A DNA stretch of 18,216 bases. Source: Flavobacteriales bacterium. GTDB taxonomy: Bacteria; Bacteroidota; Bacteroidia; Flavobacteriales; UBA7312. The notes below the pieces were generated by a model. It had not been told where the DNA came from and did no database searches. It saw only the letters and a program-made list of their open reading frames with translations. Where the stretch lies: contig PKDP01000003.1 in NCBI GenBank assembly GCA_002862585.1, positions 1 to 18,216 on the forward strand. The letters run 5' to 3'. Made by a program: the position numbers and the translations under genes. Below, in pieces: positions 1 through 6,344 of this stretch (positions are counted from its first letter, which is position 1; each line of letters starts with the position of its first letter).

Positions 1-341
1 ACCTCTTCAATATCAATACCTTCAGAAATTTTAACATCTCTAAATGTGATTTTATTAGAAGAAACAACTATACCTTCAAGGGTAACAGCACCATAGCCTA
101 CGAAAGACACCGAGATATCATAAGTGCCAGGGTCAAGAGGCTTAACGGTATAGTTACCATCAAAATCAGATGTCACCCCTGCAATTTGGTTACCATTTCT
201 TTTGGCAACAACATTTGCGAAAGGAACTGGCTCTCCTGTATTTTTATCTGTAATTTTTCCTTCTAAGGAGCCCGACTGGGCGAAGACTGTTGTAGCTGTA
301 AAAATAAAGCCCACTACAAGCAAGTAAAAATTTTTGAACAT
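1..341 (-). CDS. N-terminus of a CarboxypepD_reg-like domain protein, probably a TonB-dependent receptor (partial)
   Basis: The reading frame starts at ATG 341-339 and runs off the left edge, giving 113 codons. Residues 1-18 form a Sec signal peptide (a hydrophobic stretch ending VFAQ). The rest is one beta-sandwich of the CarboxypepD_reg-like type, seen from the motifs GSLEGKITDKNTGEPVPFANV, then TSDFDGNYTVKPLDPGTYDI and FVGYG. The visible part ends GIDIEEV, which resembles the segment that links this domain to a TonB box and plug. In Bacteroidota this domain most often opens large outer-membrane receptors, but it also occurs on other surface proteins, and the barrel lies outside the window. 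The gene is divergent from the lipoprotein at 470. A near-consensus -7 box (TATATTTA, minus strand, 387-394) lies upstream. Confidence 0.75.
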   Translation of the reverse strand, partial: MFKNFYLLVVGFIFTATTVFAQSGSLEGKITDKNTGEPVPFANVVAKRNGNQIAGVTSDFDGNYTVKPLDPGTYDISVSFVGYGAVTLEGIVVSSNKITFRDVKISEGIDIEE

Positions 342-469
342 AGTTTTATAAAATTCTATTCATATTCTGCTTTATGATAATGTCCGTAAATATAGACATT
401 AAATAAAAATTAACTAATAGATTAATGGAAAAAATTGTAATCTTACAGTATCAAAATTAAAACCTAATC

Positions 470-880
470 ATGAATAAATTCTATCATATTCTTATATTAA
501 TTTTTATGACCTGCTCTTGCACAAAAGATGAAAATACGATTCCTGAAGTTTATGTTAACTTTAGGATTCCAGCATCAGAGATTGGCGGAGTAGGAAGTGC
601 TATTTATACCAATGATAATTATGGTGTTAGGGGAATAATTATATATCATAAAAATACCAACGAATATGTAGCATACGACAGAACGTGTAGTTACCGACCT
701 TCTAACAGTTGTGAGATAGTTGAATTTAACGATGAACTTAACCCTGTATTTTTAGTAGACAGTTGCTGCACTTCACGTTTCTTGTTAGATGATGGAACGC
801 CATTTAGCGGACCCGCCTTATTACCATTAAAACAATATTTTGCCAATTTTGATGGAACTTATATAAATGTTTCAAACTAA
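470..880 (+). CDS. Small lipoprotein with a degenerate Rieske-like fold
   Basis: This is a 136-residue protein. Residues 1-17 form a lipoprotein signal (hydrophobic stretch ending MTCSC; C17 is the likely lipidated residue). The C-terminal half reads like a Rieske [2Fe-2S] domain. AYDRTCSYRPSNSC (68-81) sits where box I (CxH) is expected, and DSCCTSRF (97-104), then DGTPFSGPALLPLKQY (108-123), sit where box II (CPCHGSRF) and the following strand are expected. Both cluster-binding histidines are replaced (Y75 and C100), and the box II ligand cysteine appears to be D97, so a normal Rieske cluster is unlikely. I recall Bacteroidota proteins of this kind annotated as Rieske-fold or hypothetical. 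The function is unknown. Its stop codon overlaps the stop of the converging gene by 4 bp. The start is the first ATG, directly before the signal peptide. Confidence 0.6.
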   Translation: MNKFYHILILIFMTCSCTKDENTIPEVYVNFRIPASEIGGVGSAIYTNDNYGVRGIIIYHKNTNEYVAYDRTCSYRPSNSCEIVEFNDELNPVFLVDSCCTSRFLLDDGTPFSGPALLPLKQYFANFDGTYINVSN

Positions 881-2670
881 TAAATTAGGATGTGCTTAGT
901 GAAAATCTGATTATTAGAATTAACCTTCAGTAAATATGAACCTTTTGGAAGTTTGCTAACATCAATTTTCTGACGTGAGTTAATTAGATTATTACTTAAT
1001 AACATACGTCCCTGGCAATCATATAATTCCAATGAGCCTAAAAAGTTTGTCGATGAACTTTGAGATAGATTTATATTTAAAAATGTACTAGCTGGATTTG
1101 GGAAAACTGAAAAATTGATTAAAGATAAATCATTTATGTAAGTACTATTGTAAAATAAATCATCAGAAATAAATTTACAACCCCATTGATCAGTGAGAAC
1201 TAAACTGTATGTACCTTCTTCATCAGCTATATGAATGTTGGAATTAGATCCTGATATTTCTTGACCTTCAAAAAACCATTGATATTCAAAGTTGGATGAT
1301 TGGTAATAACTAAGTGTATCAAAATTTACATCAATTTCAGGGTTATAATCCTCTCCACATATAACTACTAAAAGATCTTCAGATGATGAGGAACAACCAT
1401 ATTCATTAGTAGCTAATAAATTATAAAAACCAGAATAAATTGGCTCATGAGTTAAACAATTTGAATTAGGAATAGGACTATTATTGTAATACCATTGATA
1501 ATTCATGTCCAATGAATCTGAATCAACATATAAAATAGTAGATAAATCATCAAAATTAATATTAATCTGAATCGGAGACTCATATACAAATATTGTATCA
1601 ATAACATCTGCTGCTGGAACAGGTTGAACTTCAATTATACTATACTCAATAACTAAATCTCCGTTTGTTACTGTATTAGAATTTGAAAATCCTACAAATT
1701 CAATCGAGCCACAATAATCATCATCAGAAATTACACCGTCTTGCTCGTAAATATTTATATTATAAATTATATCATTTAATTGTAAATTATCAAGGTTAAA
1801 ACTTACGGGTAAATCTTGTTCGTCTTGTACATTGGATTGGTAAATAATATTTTGTGATTCATCAGTAATTGTAAAATAAAAGTCTGGAGATCCCAGGCCT
1901 AGGAAACCAAGATTTTCTTCATCAGGAACATCACTTCCCCAGCCTGATGCATTACTTATTTGTATAGAATTTAAAAAATAAAAAGGAAGAGAAGACGAAT
2001 AAGCCATGTAATGCACTTCATACACACCTGGATCAGTAAAAAGTTGTGATGAAGGGTTTTCCATAAAAGATTCATTACCATTTCCGAAATTCCAAGAATA
2101 TTCAGCAAGTCCAGGGTTATTATTTATGAAGTCAACAGTCAAAGGCGCACATCCAGTAAAATTAGTCATTGTAAATCCATTGTTGACAGAGTTAACAGGG
2201 GATATTTCTAATGGTAAACTAAAACTGATTTCTTCAGGTCCACCTAAAAAAGCTGAACCTATGTGAGTTGCAAGTACAGTAATATCAACACTGAACATAC
2301 CATATTCTATTGGAACGCCAAATATACTAACACACCCATGTTGAGAAATTTGCGGGTCATAATGACAATCGTTTTCTATATTATTACATTGCCAAGCTAA
2401 TCCTAATGGTAAAGAAATTGATGTTATGTGGTAATCTAAAATATCAATAGTTTGATAATTATCTTGAGTTATTTCAATTAGAGTGTCTGAGGGTAAAAAA
2501 AAAGTTATGTCTTGTTGATATTCCTGATTGATAGATCCACTTGAAAGTGTATCAGGATAAAGTCCATAATTAGCGGCAACTGGGAAAAAACTTTCATCAG
2601 GAAGACATTGCGAATAGATCTGAAAACTTATAAAAGTACCAAATATTATTAATACAAATGATTTTACCAT
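877..2670 (-). CDS. Secreted multidomain protein with PKD, C2-like and Ig-like modules and a T9SS type A sorting domain
   Basis: The protein has 597 residues and a Sec signal peptide at 1-21. The module order I can see is: an N-terminal cysteine-containing region (22-160); a PKD-type domain (about 165-240, with CAPLTVDF, YSWNFGNGN and DPGVYEVHYMAYS); a C2-like stretch (about 243-330, with SPDFYFTITD, YQSNVQDEQDLP and DGVISDDDYCGSIEF); two Ig-like repeats with Q-W core strands (about 388-436 and 460-505); and a type A CTD (about 518-597, with FSVFPNPAS, GRMLLSNN and LPKGSYLLKV). The CTD directs export through the type IX secretion system and usually surface anchoring, as known for this family. 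No catalytic domain is visible, so adhesion or matrix binding is an inference. The gene lies 55 bp downstream of ahcY on the same strand, with no clear terminator between them, and is more AT-rich than ahcY. Confidence 0.85.
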   Translation of the reverse strand: MVKSFVLIIFGTFISFQIYSQCLPDESFFPVAANYGLYPDTLSSGSINQEYQQDITFFLPSDTLIEITQDNYQTIDILDYHITSISLPLGLAWQCNNIENDCHYDPQISQHGCVSIFGVPIEYGMFSVDITVLATHIGSAFLGGPEEISFSLPLEISPVNSVNNGFTMTNFTGCAPLTVDFINNNPGLAEYSWNFGNGNESFMENPSSQLFTDPGVYEVHYMAYSSSLPFYFLNSIQISNASGWGSDVPDEENLGFLGLGSPDFYFTITDESQNIIYQSNVQDEQDLPVSFNLDNLQLNDIIYNINIYEQDGVISDDDYCGSIEFVGFSNSNTVTNGDLVIEYSIIEVQPVPAADVIDTIFVYESPIQININFDDLSTILYVDSDSLDMNYQWYYNNSPIPNSNCLTHEPIYSGFYNLLATNEYGCSSSSEDLLVVICGEDYNPEIDVNFDTLSYYQSSNFEYQWFFEGQEISGSNSNIHIADEEGTYSLVLTDQWGCKFISDDLFYNSTYINDLSLINFSVFPNPASTFLNINLSQSSSTNFLGSLELYDCQGRMLLSNNLINSRQKIDVSKLPKGSYLLKVNSNNQIFTKHILIY

Positions 2671-2725
2671 TAAATAATCTATTAGTATTTAACAAGATTA
2701 TAATATAATTTGGTAAATAGCAAGT

Positions 2726-4039
2726 TTAATACCTGTAATATTCTGTTTTATATGGACCCAAAACTGGCACCCCGATATAATCCGCTTGATCATTACTAAG
2801 CTCATCCAATTCTACACCAATTTTTTCTAAATGCAAACGAGCTACTTTTTCATCAAGATGCTTTGGCAGGGTATATACCTTCTTTTCATAATTGTCGATA
2901 TTATTCCACAATTCCATCTGAGCAATAACTTGATTTGTAAATGATGCTGACATCACAAAAGAAGGGTGACCAGTTGCACAACCAAGGTTGATTAGTCTTC
3001 CCTCAGCTAGTAAAATGATATCATGGTCACCGACAGTGTACTTATCAACTTGAGGCTTAATAGTGTCTTTCGAATCACCCCAATTATCGTTCAACCATGC
3101 TACGTCTATTTCATTGTCAAAATGACCAATGTTACAAACGATAGCCTTGTCTTTCATGATTTCGAAATGCTCACCGTGAATAATATCTTTATTTCCAGTT
3201 GCAGTAACTACAATGTCGGCTTCAGGAATAGCAACTTTCATTTTCTTCACTTCGAAACCTTCCATTGCAGCTTGCAATGCACATATTGGGTCAATTTCAG
3301 TTACAATTACTCTAGCTCCTGCACCTCTTAGAGATTCCGCAGAACCTTTACCAACATCACCAAAACCAGCTACTACGGCTACTTTACCAGCAATCATTAC
3401 GTCAGTGGCACGTCTTATACCATCAACTAATGATTCTCGACAACCGTATTTGTTGTCAAACTTTGATTTTGTAACCGAATCGTTAATATTTATAGCAGGT
3501 GTATAAAGTGTTCCGTTTCTTTCTCTATCAAACAAACGAAGAACACCTGTAGTAGTCTCTTCAGAAAGCCCATTGATACCAGCAGCTAACTCAGGGTATT
3601 TGTCGAATACCATATTAGTAAGGTCACCACCATCGTCTAAGATCATATTTAATGGCTTATCATCTTCAAAGGCAAATAATGTTTGCTCGATACACCAGTC
3701 AAACTCTTCTTCGTTCATCCCTTTCCAAGCATAAACAGGCACCCCAGTTTCAGCTATTGCAGATGCCGCATGGTCTTGTGTCGAAAATATATTACAAGAT
3801 GACCAGCTTACCTCAGCACCTAATTCTGTTAGCGTTTCAATAAGAACAGCTGTTTGAATAGTCATGTGTAAACAGCCTGCAATACGAGCACCTTTAAGGG
3901 GTTTATCTTTAGCGAATTCTTCTCTCAAAGACATTAAACCAGGCATTTCTGCTTCTGCTAATTCAATCTCTTTTCTTCCCCAATCGGCTAGGGAAATGTC
4001 TTTCACTTTATAAGGGTATTTTTTCACTTTAGAATCCAT
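2726..4039 (-). CDS. ahcY: Adenosylhomocysteinase (S-adenosyl-L-homocysteine hydrolase)
   Basis: This cytosolic, NAD+-dependent enzyme splits S-adenosylhomocysteine into adenosine and homocysteine and so relieves product inhibition of SAM-dependent methylation. From ATG 4039 it is 437 residues, the usual length. Visible motifs are GCLHMTIQTAVL (55-66), SCNIFSTQDHAA (81-92), ILDDGGD (133-139), the Rossmann NAD-binding GFGDVGKG (225-232), and the conserved C-terminus KTEYYRY. The frame can be extended seven codons to a TTG at 4060. I prefer ATG 4039 because the protein then begins MDSKVKKYPYKVKDISLADW, as in the family, and because a -7 promoter box overlaps that TTG. The gene is divergent from the phosphopantetheinyl transferase gene. 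With metK at 16800 it represents the SAM cycle in this window. Confidence 0.97.
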   Translation of the reverse strand: MDSKVKKYPYKVKDISLADWGRKEIELAEAEMPGLMSLREEFAKDKPLKGARIAGCLHMTIQTAVLIETLTELGAEVSWSSCNIFSTQDHAASAIAETGVPVYAWKGMNEEEFDWCIEQTLFAFEDDKPLNMILDDGGDLTNMVFDKYPELAAGINGLSEETTTGVLRLFDRERNGTLYTPAININDSVTKSKFDNKYGCRESLVDGIRRATDVMIAGKVAVVAGFGDVGKGSAESLRGAGARVIVTEIDPICALQAAMEGFEVKKMKVAIPEADIVVTATGNKDIIHGEHFEIMKDKAIVCNIGHFDNEIDVAWLNDNWGDSKDTIKPQVDKYTVGDHDIILLAEGRLINLGCATGHPSFVMSASFTNQVIAQMELWNNIDNYEKKVYTLPKHLDEKVARLHLEKIGVELDELSNDQADYIGVPVLGPYKTEYYRY

Positions 4040-4057
4040 TTTAAAAAATTTAGGGTA

Positions 4058-4065
4058 CAAAAATA
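4058..4065 (-). promoter_or_regulatory. Putative -7 promoter box of ahcY
   Basis: The minus strand reads TATTTTTG, an exact match to the Bacteroidota -7 pattern TAnnTTTG, and lies 18 nt upstream of the ahcY ATG. No convincing -33 TTTG is visible at the proper spacing, so this is supported by the -7 box and position only. Confidence 0.45.
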
Positions 4066-4103
4066 CAAAATAAACTCCTCATTTTGGAGTAACTTGCCAC
4101 TCA

Positions 4104-4643
4104 ATGGACGATTTTTTAGTAAATAGAAAAACCAATAGATATCACCTCATTGTTGCGGCTATTGATAAGCTTTGTCCAAACGTTAGTTCCAAAAGAGAAA
4201 AAGAAGTGTTTGCTTCCAAAAAAATAATAGACATTTTATACCCAAATCAACAATTGAGCCATGATAAATTTGGCGCTCCAATACTCTCAAATGGAAAAGC
4301 CATTTCAATTTCTCATTCAAAACATTTGGTTTCAATAATTACAGCTAACAAATCCGCCTCTATTGACATAGAAGCCGTTAGCGAAAAAGCACTTAACGTA
4401 GCGCCAAAGTTTCTCAGCGAACAGGAACTAAAAATGGCAAATGATGCTGAAAAAGCCACTTTAATGTGGTCAGTTAAAGAATGTCTTTTCAAGATTTACA
4501 AAAAGGGAGAGTTAACTTTTTCTAATGACTTTGCTGTAAATAACATTAAAGAAGGTCATGTTGAATGTTTTATATTTAAACAGAAATATACTCTAAATTA
4601 TGAAAAATTCGAAGAGCATTGGTTAGTGTATTATTTTGATTGA
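4104..4643 (+). CDS. 4'-phosphopantetheinyl transferase superfamily protein
   Basis: This family transfers the phosphopantetheine arm of coenzyme A to a serine of a carrier protein (ACP or peptidyl carrier). The 179-residue product shows the family signatures in order: SISHS (68-72), SIDIE (86-90, with Mg-binding D88 and E90) and WSVKECLFK (122-130, with catalytic E126 and K130). The length suits the compact Sfp-related proteins common in Bacteroidota. The carrier partner cannot be read from the sequence, since no carrier or synthase gene is nearby. The gene is divergent from ahcY. Its TGA stop lies 14 bp before the ATG of the GGGP synthase gene, suggesting joint transcription, although that gene also has its own promoter-like sequence. 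Confidence 0.88.
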   Translation: MDDFLVNRKTNRYHLIVAAIDKLCPNVSSKREKEVFASKKIIDILYPNQQLSHDKFGAPILSNGKAISISHSKHLVSIITANKSASIDIEAVSEKALNVAPKFLSEQELKMANDAEKATLMWSVKECLFKIYKKGELTFSNDFAVNNIKEGHVECFIFKQKYTLNYEKFEEHWLVYYFD

Positions 4644-4652
4644 TTACATTTG
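4619..4652 (+). promoter_or_regulatory. Putative promoter directly upstream of the GGGP synthase gene
   Basis: TTGG at 4619-4622 and TACATTTG at 4645-4652 are separated by 22 nt, fitting the Bacteroidota -33/-7 pattern (TTTG or TTG, then TAnnTTTG). The -7 box ends only 5 nt before ATG 4658. A transcript starting at the usual distance would be leaderless or nearly so. The -33 part overlaps the end of the preceding coding sequence. Confidence 0.45.
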
Positions 4653-4657
4653 CATCT

Positions 4658-5425
4658 ATGAATATTTACGATTTCATATCATCAAACAAAGCAAACGGCA
4701 AAAAGTTATTTGCCGTTCTAATTGATCCTGACAAACAATCACAAGAAGAATTATCTGTATTGGTAGACAGAGCAGTAAAAGCAAAAGTAGATTTGTTTTT
4801 TATTGGCGGAAGCTTGCTGACAAGTGATAGTATGAATGAATCTATCACAACTATCAAATCAAGTTGTAATATACCAGTTGTTATATTCCCGGGTAACACT
4901 ATGCAAGTCAATGAAAATGCTGATGGCATATTGTTCTTATCACTAATTTCTGGTAGAAATGCTGATATGCTGATTGGTAAACAAGTCATCACTGCCCCAA
5001 TAATAAAAGCCTCTAAATTGGAAGTCTTACCAACAGGCTATATGCTTATTGATAGTGGCAATCCGACAACTGTTTCATACATGAGTAATACAACTCCTAT
5101 TCCTCATGAAAAAAACGACGTAGCGGCATGCACAGCTATGGCTGGCGAACTGTTAGGCTTGAAGCTAATCTTTATGGATGGCGGTAGTGGAGCCACAAAA
5201 CCCATTTCTGAATCCATGATTAAGATGGTTCGACAATCTGTTGATGCCCCTCTAATTATTGGTGGTGGTATTTGTAATGCCGAAAAAGCTATTGCTAATT
5301 GCAAAGCTGGTGCCGACCTTATTGTTGTAGGAAATAGTATTGAAAAACAACCAAAAATTCTTGAGGAAATAGCACAATCTATTCACGAATTCAATTCTTC
5401 AGTAAAAAATGAAGTCCTCAGTTGA
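4658..5425 (+). CDS. Geranylgeranylglyceryl/heptaprenylglyceryl phosphate synthase family protein (PcrB/GGGPS)
   Basis: Members of this TIM-barrel family couple a polyprenyl diphosphate to sn-glycerol-1-phosphate, forming the ether bond best known from archaeal lipids. The protein is 255 residues from ATG 4658. Signatures are LIDPDK (21-26), GGSLLTSD (50-57), the phosphate- and prenyl-site segment VVIFPGNTMQ, GYMLIDSGNPTT, FMDGGSGAT and PLIIGGGI. It resembles the Bacteroidota branch (group II GGGPS), for which geranylgeranyl diphosphate is the substrate reported in the literature I recall; chain length cannot be told from sequence here. A TTG start at 4640 is possible but would add six codons overlapping the upstream gene, and ATG 4658 gives the conserved N-terminus. 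The end overlaps the next gene by 17 bp, implying translational coupling. Confidence 0.92.
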   Translation: MNIYDFISSNKANGKKLFAVLIDPDKQSQEELSVLVDRAVKAKVDLFFIGGSLLTSDSMNESITTIKSSCNIPVVIFPGNTMQVNENADGILFLSLISGRNADMLIGKQVITAPIIKASKLEVLPTGYMLIDSGNPTTVSYMSNTTPIPHEKNDVAACTAMAGELLGLKLIFMDGGSGATKPISESMIKMVRQSVDAPLIIGGGICNAEKAIANCKAGADLIVVGNSIEKQPKILEEIAQSIHEFNSSVKNEVLS

Positions 5426-5669
5426 AATAAGCATGTATCCATTGAATAAAAGCTACGAAACACCAATTATCCATTTCATTAAACAATTACGCACTTACCC
5501 ATTTATCACTGTCGAAACCAACGGCATGAGTACTCAAATTTTTGGAGAGTACGATAATGTGATGCACGCTATCAATACTGAGATGAAAAACATCTTTTTA
5601 ACTAATGAAAAAGTGGTGTTTACATTAAAAGTAGTCAACTCTGATTTGGAAGAAAAACCATCGTTTTAA
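5409..5669 (+). CDS. YkoF/MTH1187-type thiamine-binding domain protein
   Basis: This 86-residue protein matches the small ferredoxin-like family named thiamine-binding protein (MTH1187/YkoF type). It opens SVEISMYPL (4-12), followed by a helix with FIKQLRTYPFITVETNGMST (about 24-43) and FGEYDNVMHAI; the S-E-S-YPL strand and the gMST turn are the family marks. Bacillus YkoF binds thiamine or its hydroxymethylpyrimidine moiety. Ligand binding here is inferred from family and context. The gene starts 17 bp inside the GGGP synthase gene, and its TAA overlaps the next ATG by 1 bp (TAATG), so all three are probably co-translated. A TPP-riboswitch-controlled receptor follows, which supports a role in thiamine salvage or trafficking. 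Confidence 0.75.
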   Translation: MKSSVEISMYPLNKSYETPIIHFIKQLRTYPFITVETNGMSTQIFGEYDNVMHAINTEMKNIFLTNEKVVFTLKVVNSDLEEKPSF

Positions 5670-6175
5670 TGATAAAAAAAATTGTCATCATTGGTCCAGA
5701 GTGCTCTGGTAAAAGCACCCTCACAAAAGCACTTGCCAATCATTTTAACTCTCCATACATAAGAGAATATGCTAGAGAACACATTGATAGCTTAGATGGC
5801 AATTATGATAGAGATGACATCCTTACCATTGCACAGAAACAAATTGAACTGGAAGATAATATAAAGCTCAACAGCAAATACCTTTTCTTAGACACAGACC
5901 TCATAGTTTGTAAGGTGTGGAGTGAATTTAAATACGGACAATGCCACCCCTGGACTCTTGAACAAATAGAAAAGCGTCATTACGATCATTATCTACTTTG
6001 CGATATAGATATGCCATGGATTAATGATGGACTAAGAGAACACCCTAATCACAGAAAAGAGCTGTTTGACATCTATACCAAAGAACTCACAGACTTAAAT
6101 AAATCGTTTTCTGTAATTAGTGGTGAACATCGCCTTCAAGATTCCATAGATTTTTTACTCTCATTGGATAAATAA
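5669..6175 (+). CDS. NadR-like P-loop ATPase/kinase
   Basis: The 168-residue product resembles the ribosylnicotinamide-kinase-like domain of NadR (AAA_28-type P-loop). The Walker A motif is GPECSGKST (9-17). PYIREYAREHI (28-38) resembles the conserved segment following the P-loop in NadR-like kinases, and FLDTDLIVCKVWSEFKYG (about 72-89) is the Walker B-like and substrate region. The nucleotidyltransferase domain of full-length NadR is absent. In Bacteroidota such genes often sit beside PnuC-type vitamin transporters and TPP-regulated receptors, so the substrate could be nicotinamide riboside or a thiamine-related compound; the sequence does not decide. It begins at ATG 5669, overlapping the previous stop by 1 bp, and ends just before the promoter and TPP riboswitch of the receptor gene. 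Confidence 0.8.
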   Translation: MIKKIVIIGPECSGKSTLTKALANHFNSPYIREYAREHIDSLDGNYDRDDILTIAQKQIELEDNIKLNSKYLFLDTDLIVCKVWSEFKYGQCHPWTLEQIEKRHYDHYLLCDIDMPWINDGLREHPNHRKELFDIYTKELTDLNKSFSVISGEHRLQDSIDFLLSLDK

Positions 6176-6197
6176 TTTAAAAAAAATAGTAAATTTG
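6163..6197 (+). promoter_or_regulatory. Putative promoter of the TPP-riboswitch transcript
   Basis: ATTG at 6163-6166 and TAAATTTG at 6190-6197 are 23 nt apart. The second is an exact TAnnTTTG box. It would place the transcription start at about 6201-6205, just before the conserved core of the TPP riboswitch, which is where a riboswitch leader should begin. Confidence 0.6.
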
Positions 6198-6199
6198 TA

Positions 6200-6279
6200 A
6201 CGTCTTTACGGGGTGCCTACTAAGGCTGAGATTATACCCATCGAACCTGCCAAGGTAATTCTTGCAAGGGAAGGGAGTT
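6200..6279 (+). ncRNA. TPP riboswitch (THI element)
   Basis: The conserved THI-box blocks appear in order with normal spacing: ACGGGGTGCC (6208-6217), GGCTGAGATT (6224-6233), ACCCATCGAACCTG (6236-6249), GGTAATTCTTGCAAGGGAAG (6254-6273). TCTTT near 6203-6207 can pair with AGGGA at 6272-6276 to close P1. Thiamine pyrophosphate binding normally lowers expression of the downstream gene. The element lies 65 nt upstream of the receptor ATG, so the receptor is predicted to be made when thiamine is scarce. Confidence 0.95.
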
Positions 6280-6291
6280 TAACATAATTAT

Positions 6292-6315
6292 CCACTAACA
6301 ACTCCGTGTTAGTGG
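6292..6315 (+). promoter_or_regulatory. Perfect hairpin after the TPP aptamer, probable expression platform
   Basis: CCACTAACA (6292-6300) and TGTTAGTGG (6307-6315) are exact inverted repeats around a 6-nt loop. The hairpin starts about 12 nt after the aptamer and is followed by TAGTGTTT, a weak T-run, so it may act as a terminator or as a structure that blocks access to the start region. The loop holds CTCC (6302-6305), complementary to GGAG (6274-6277) at the 3' edge of the aptamer, a possible alternative pairing. The mechanism is an inference. Confidence 0.6.
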
Positions 6316-6344
6316 TAGTGTTTAACGAAAATTACTTAACAAAG

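Noticed and set aside
379..400. Inverted repeat AATGTC / GACATT near the left divergent promoter region
   Set aside because: A six-pair stem with a 10-nt loop in AT-rich DNA is easily due to chance.
3023..3506. Plus-strand open frames inside ahcY
   Set aside because: They lie antisense to a fully conserved enzyme gene and show no domain of their own.
4074..4090. Inverted repeat ACTCC / GGAGT between ahcY and the phosphopantetheinyl transferase gene
   Set aside because: The stem is only five base pairs with a 7-nt loop; it does not resemble a SAH or SAM riboswitch and is not in a terminator position.
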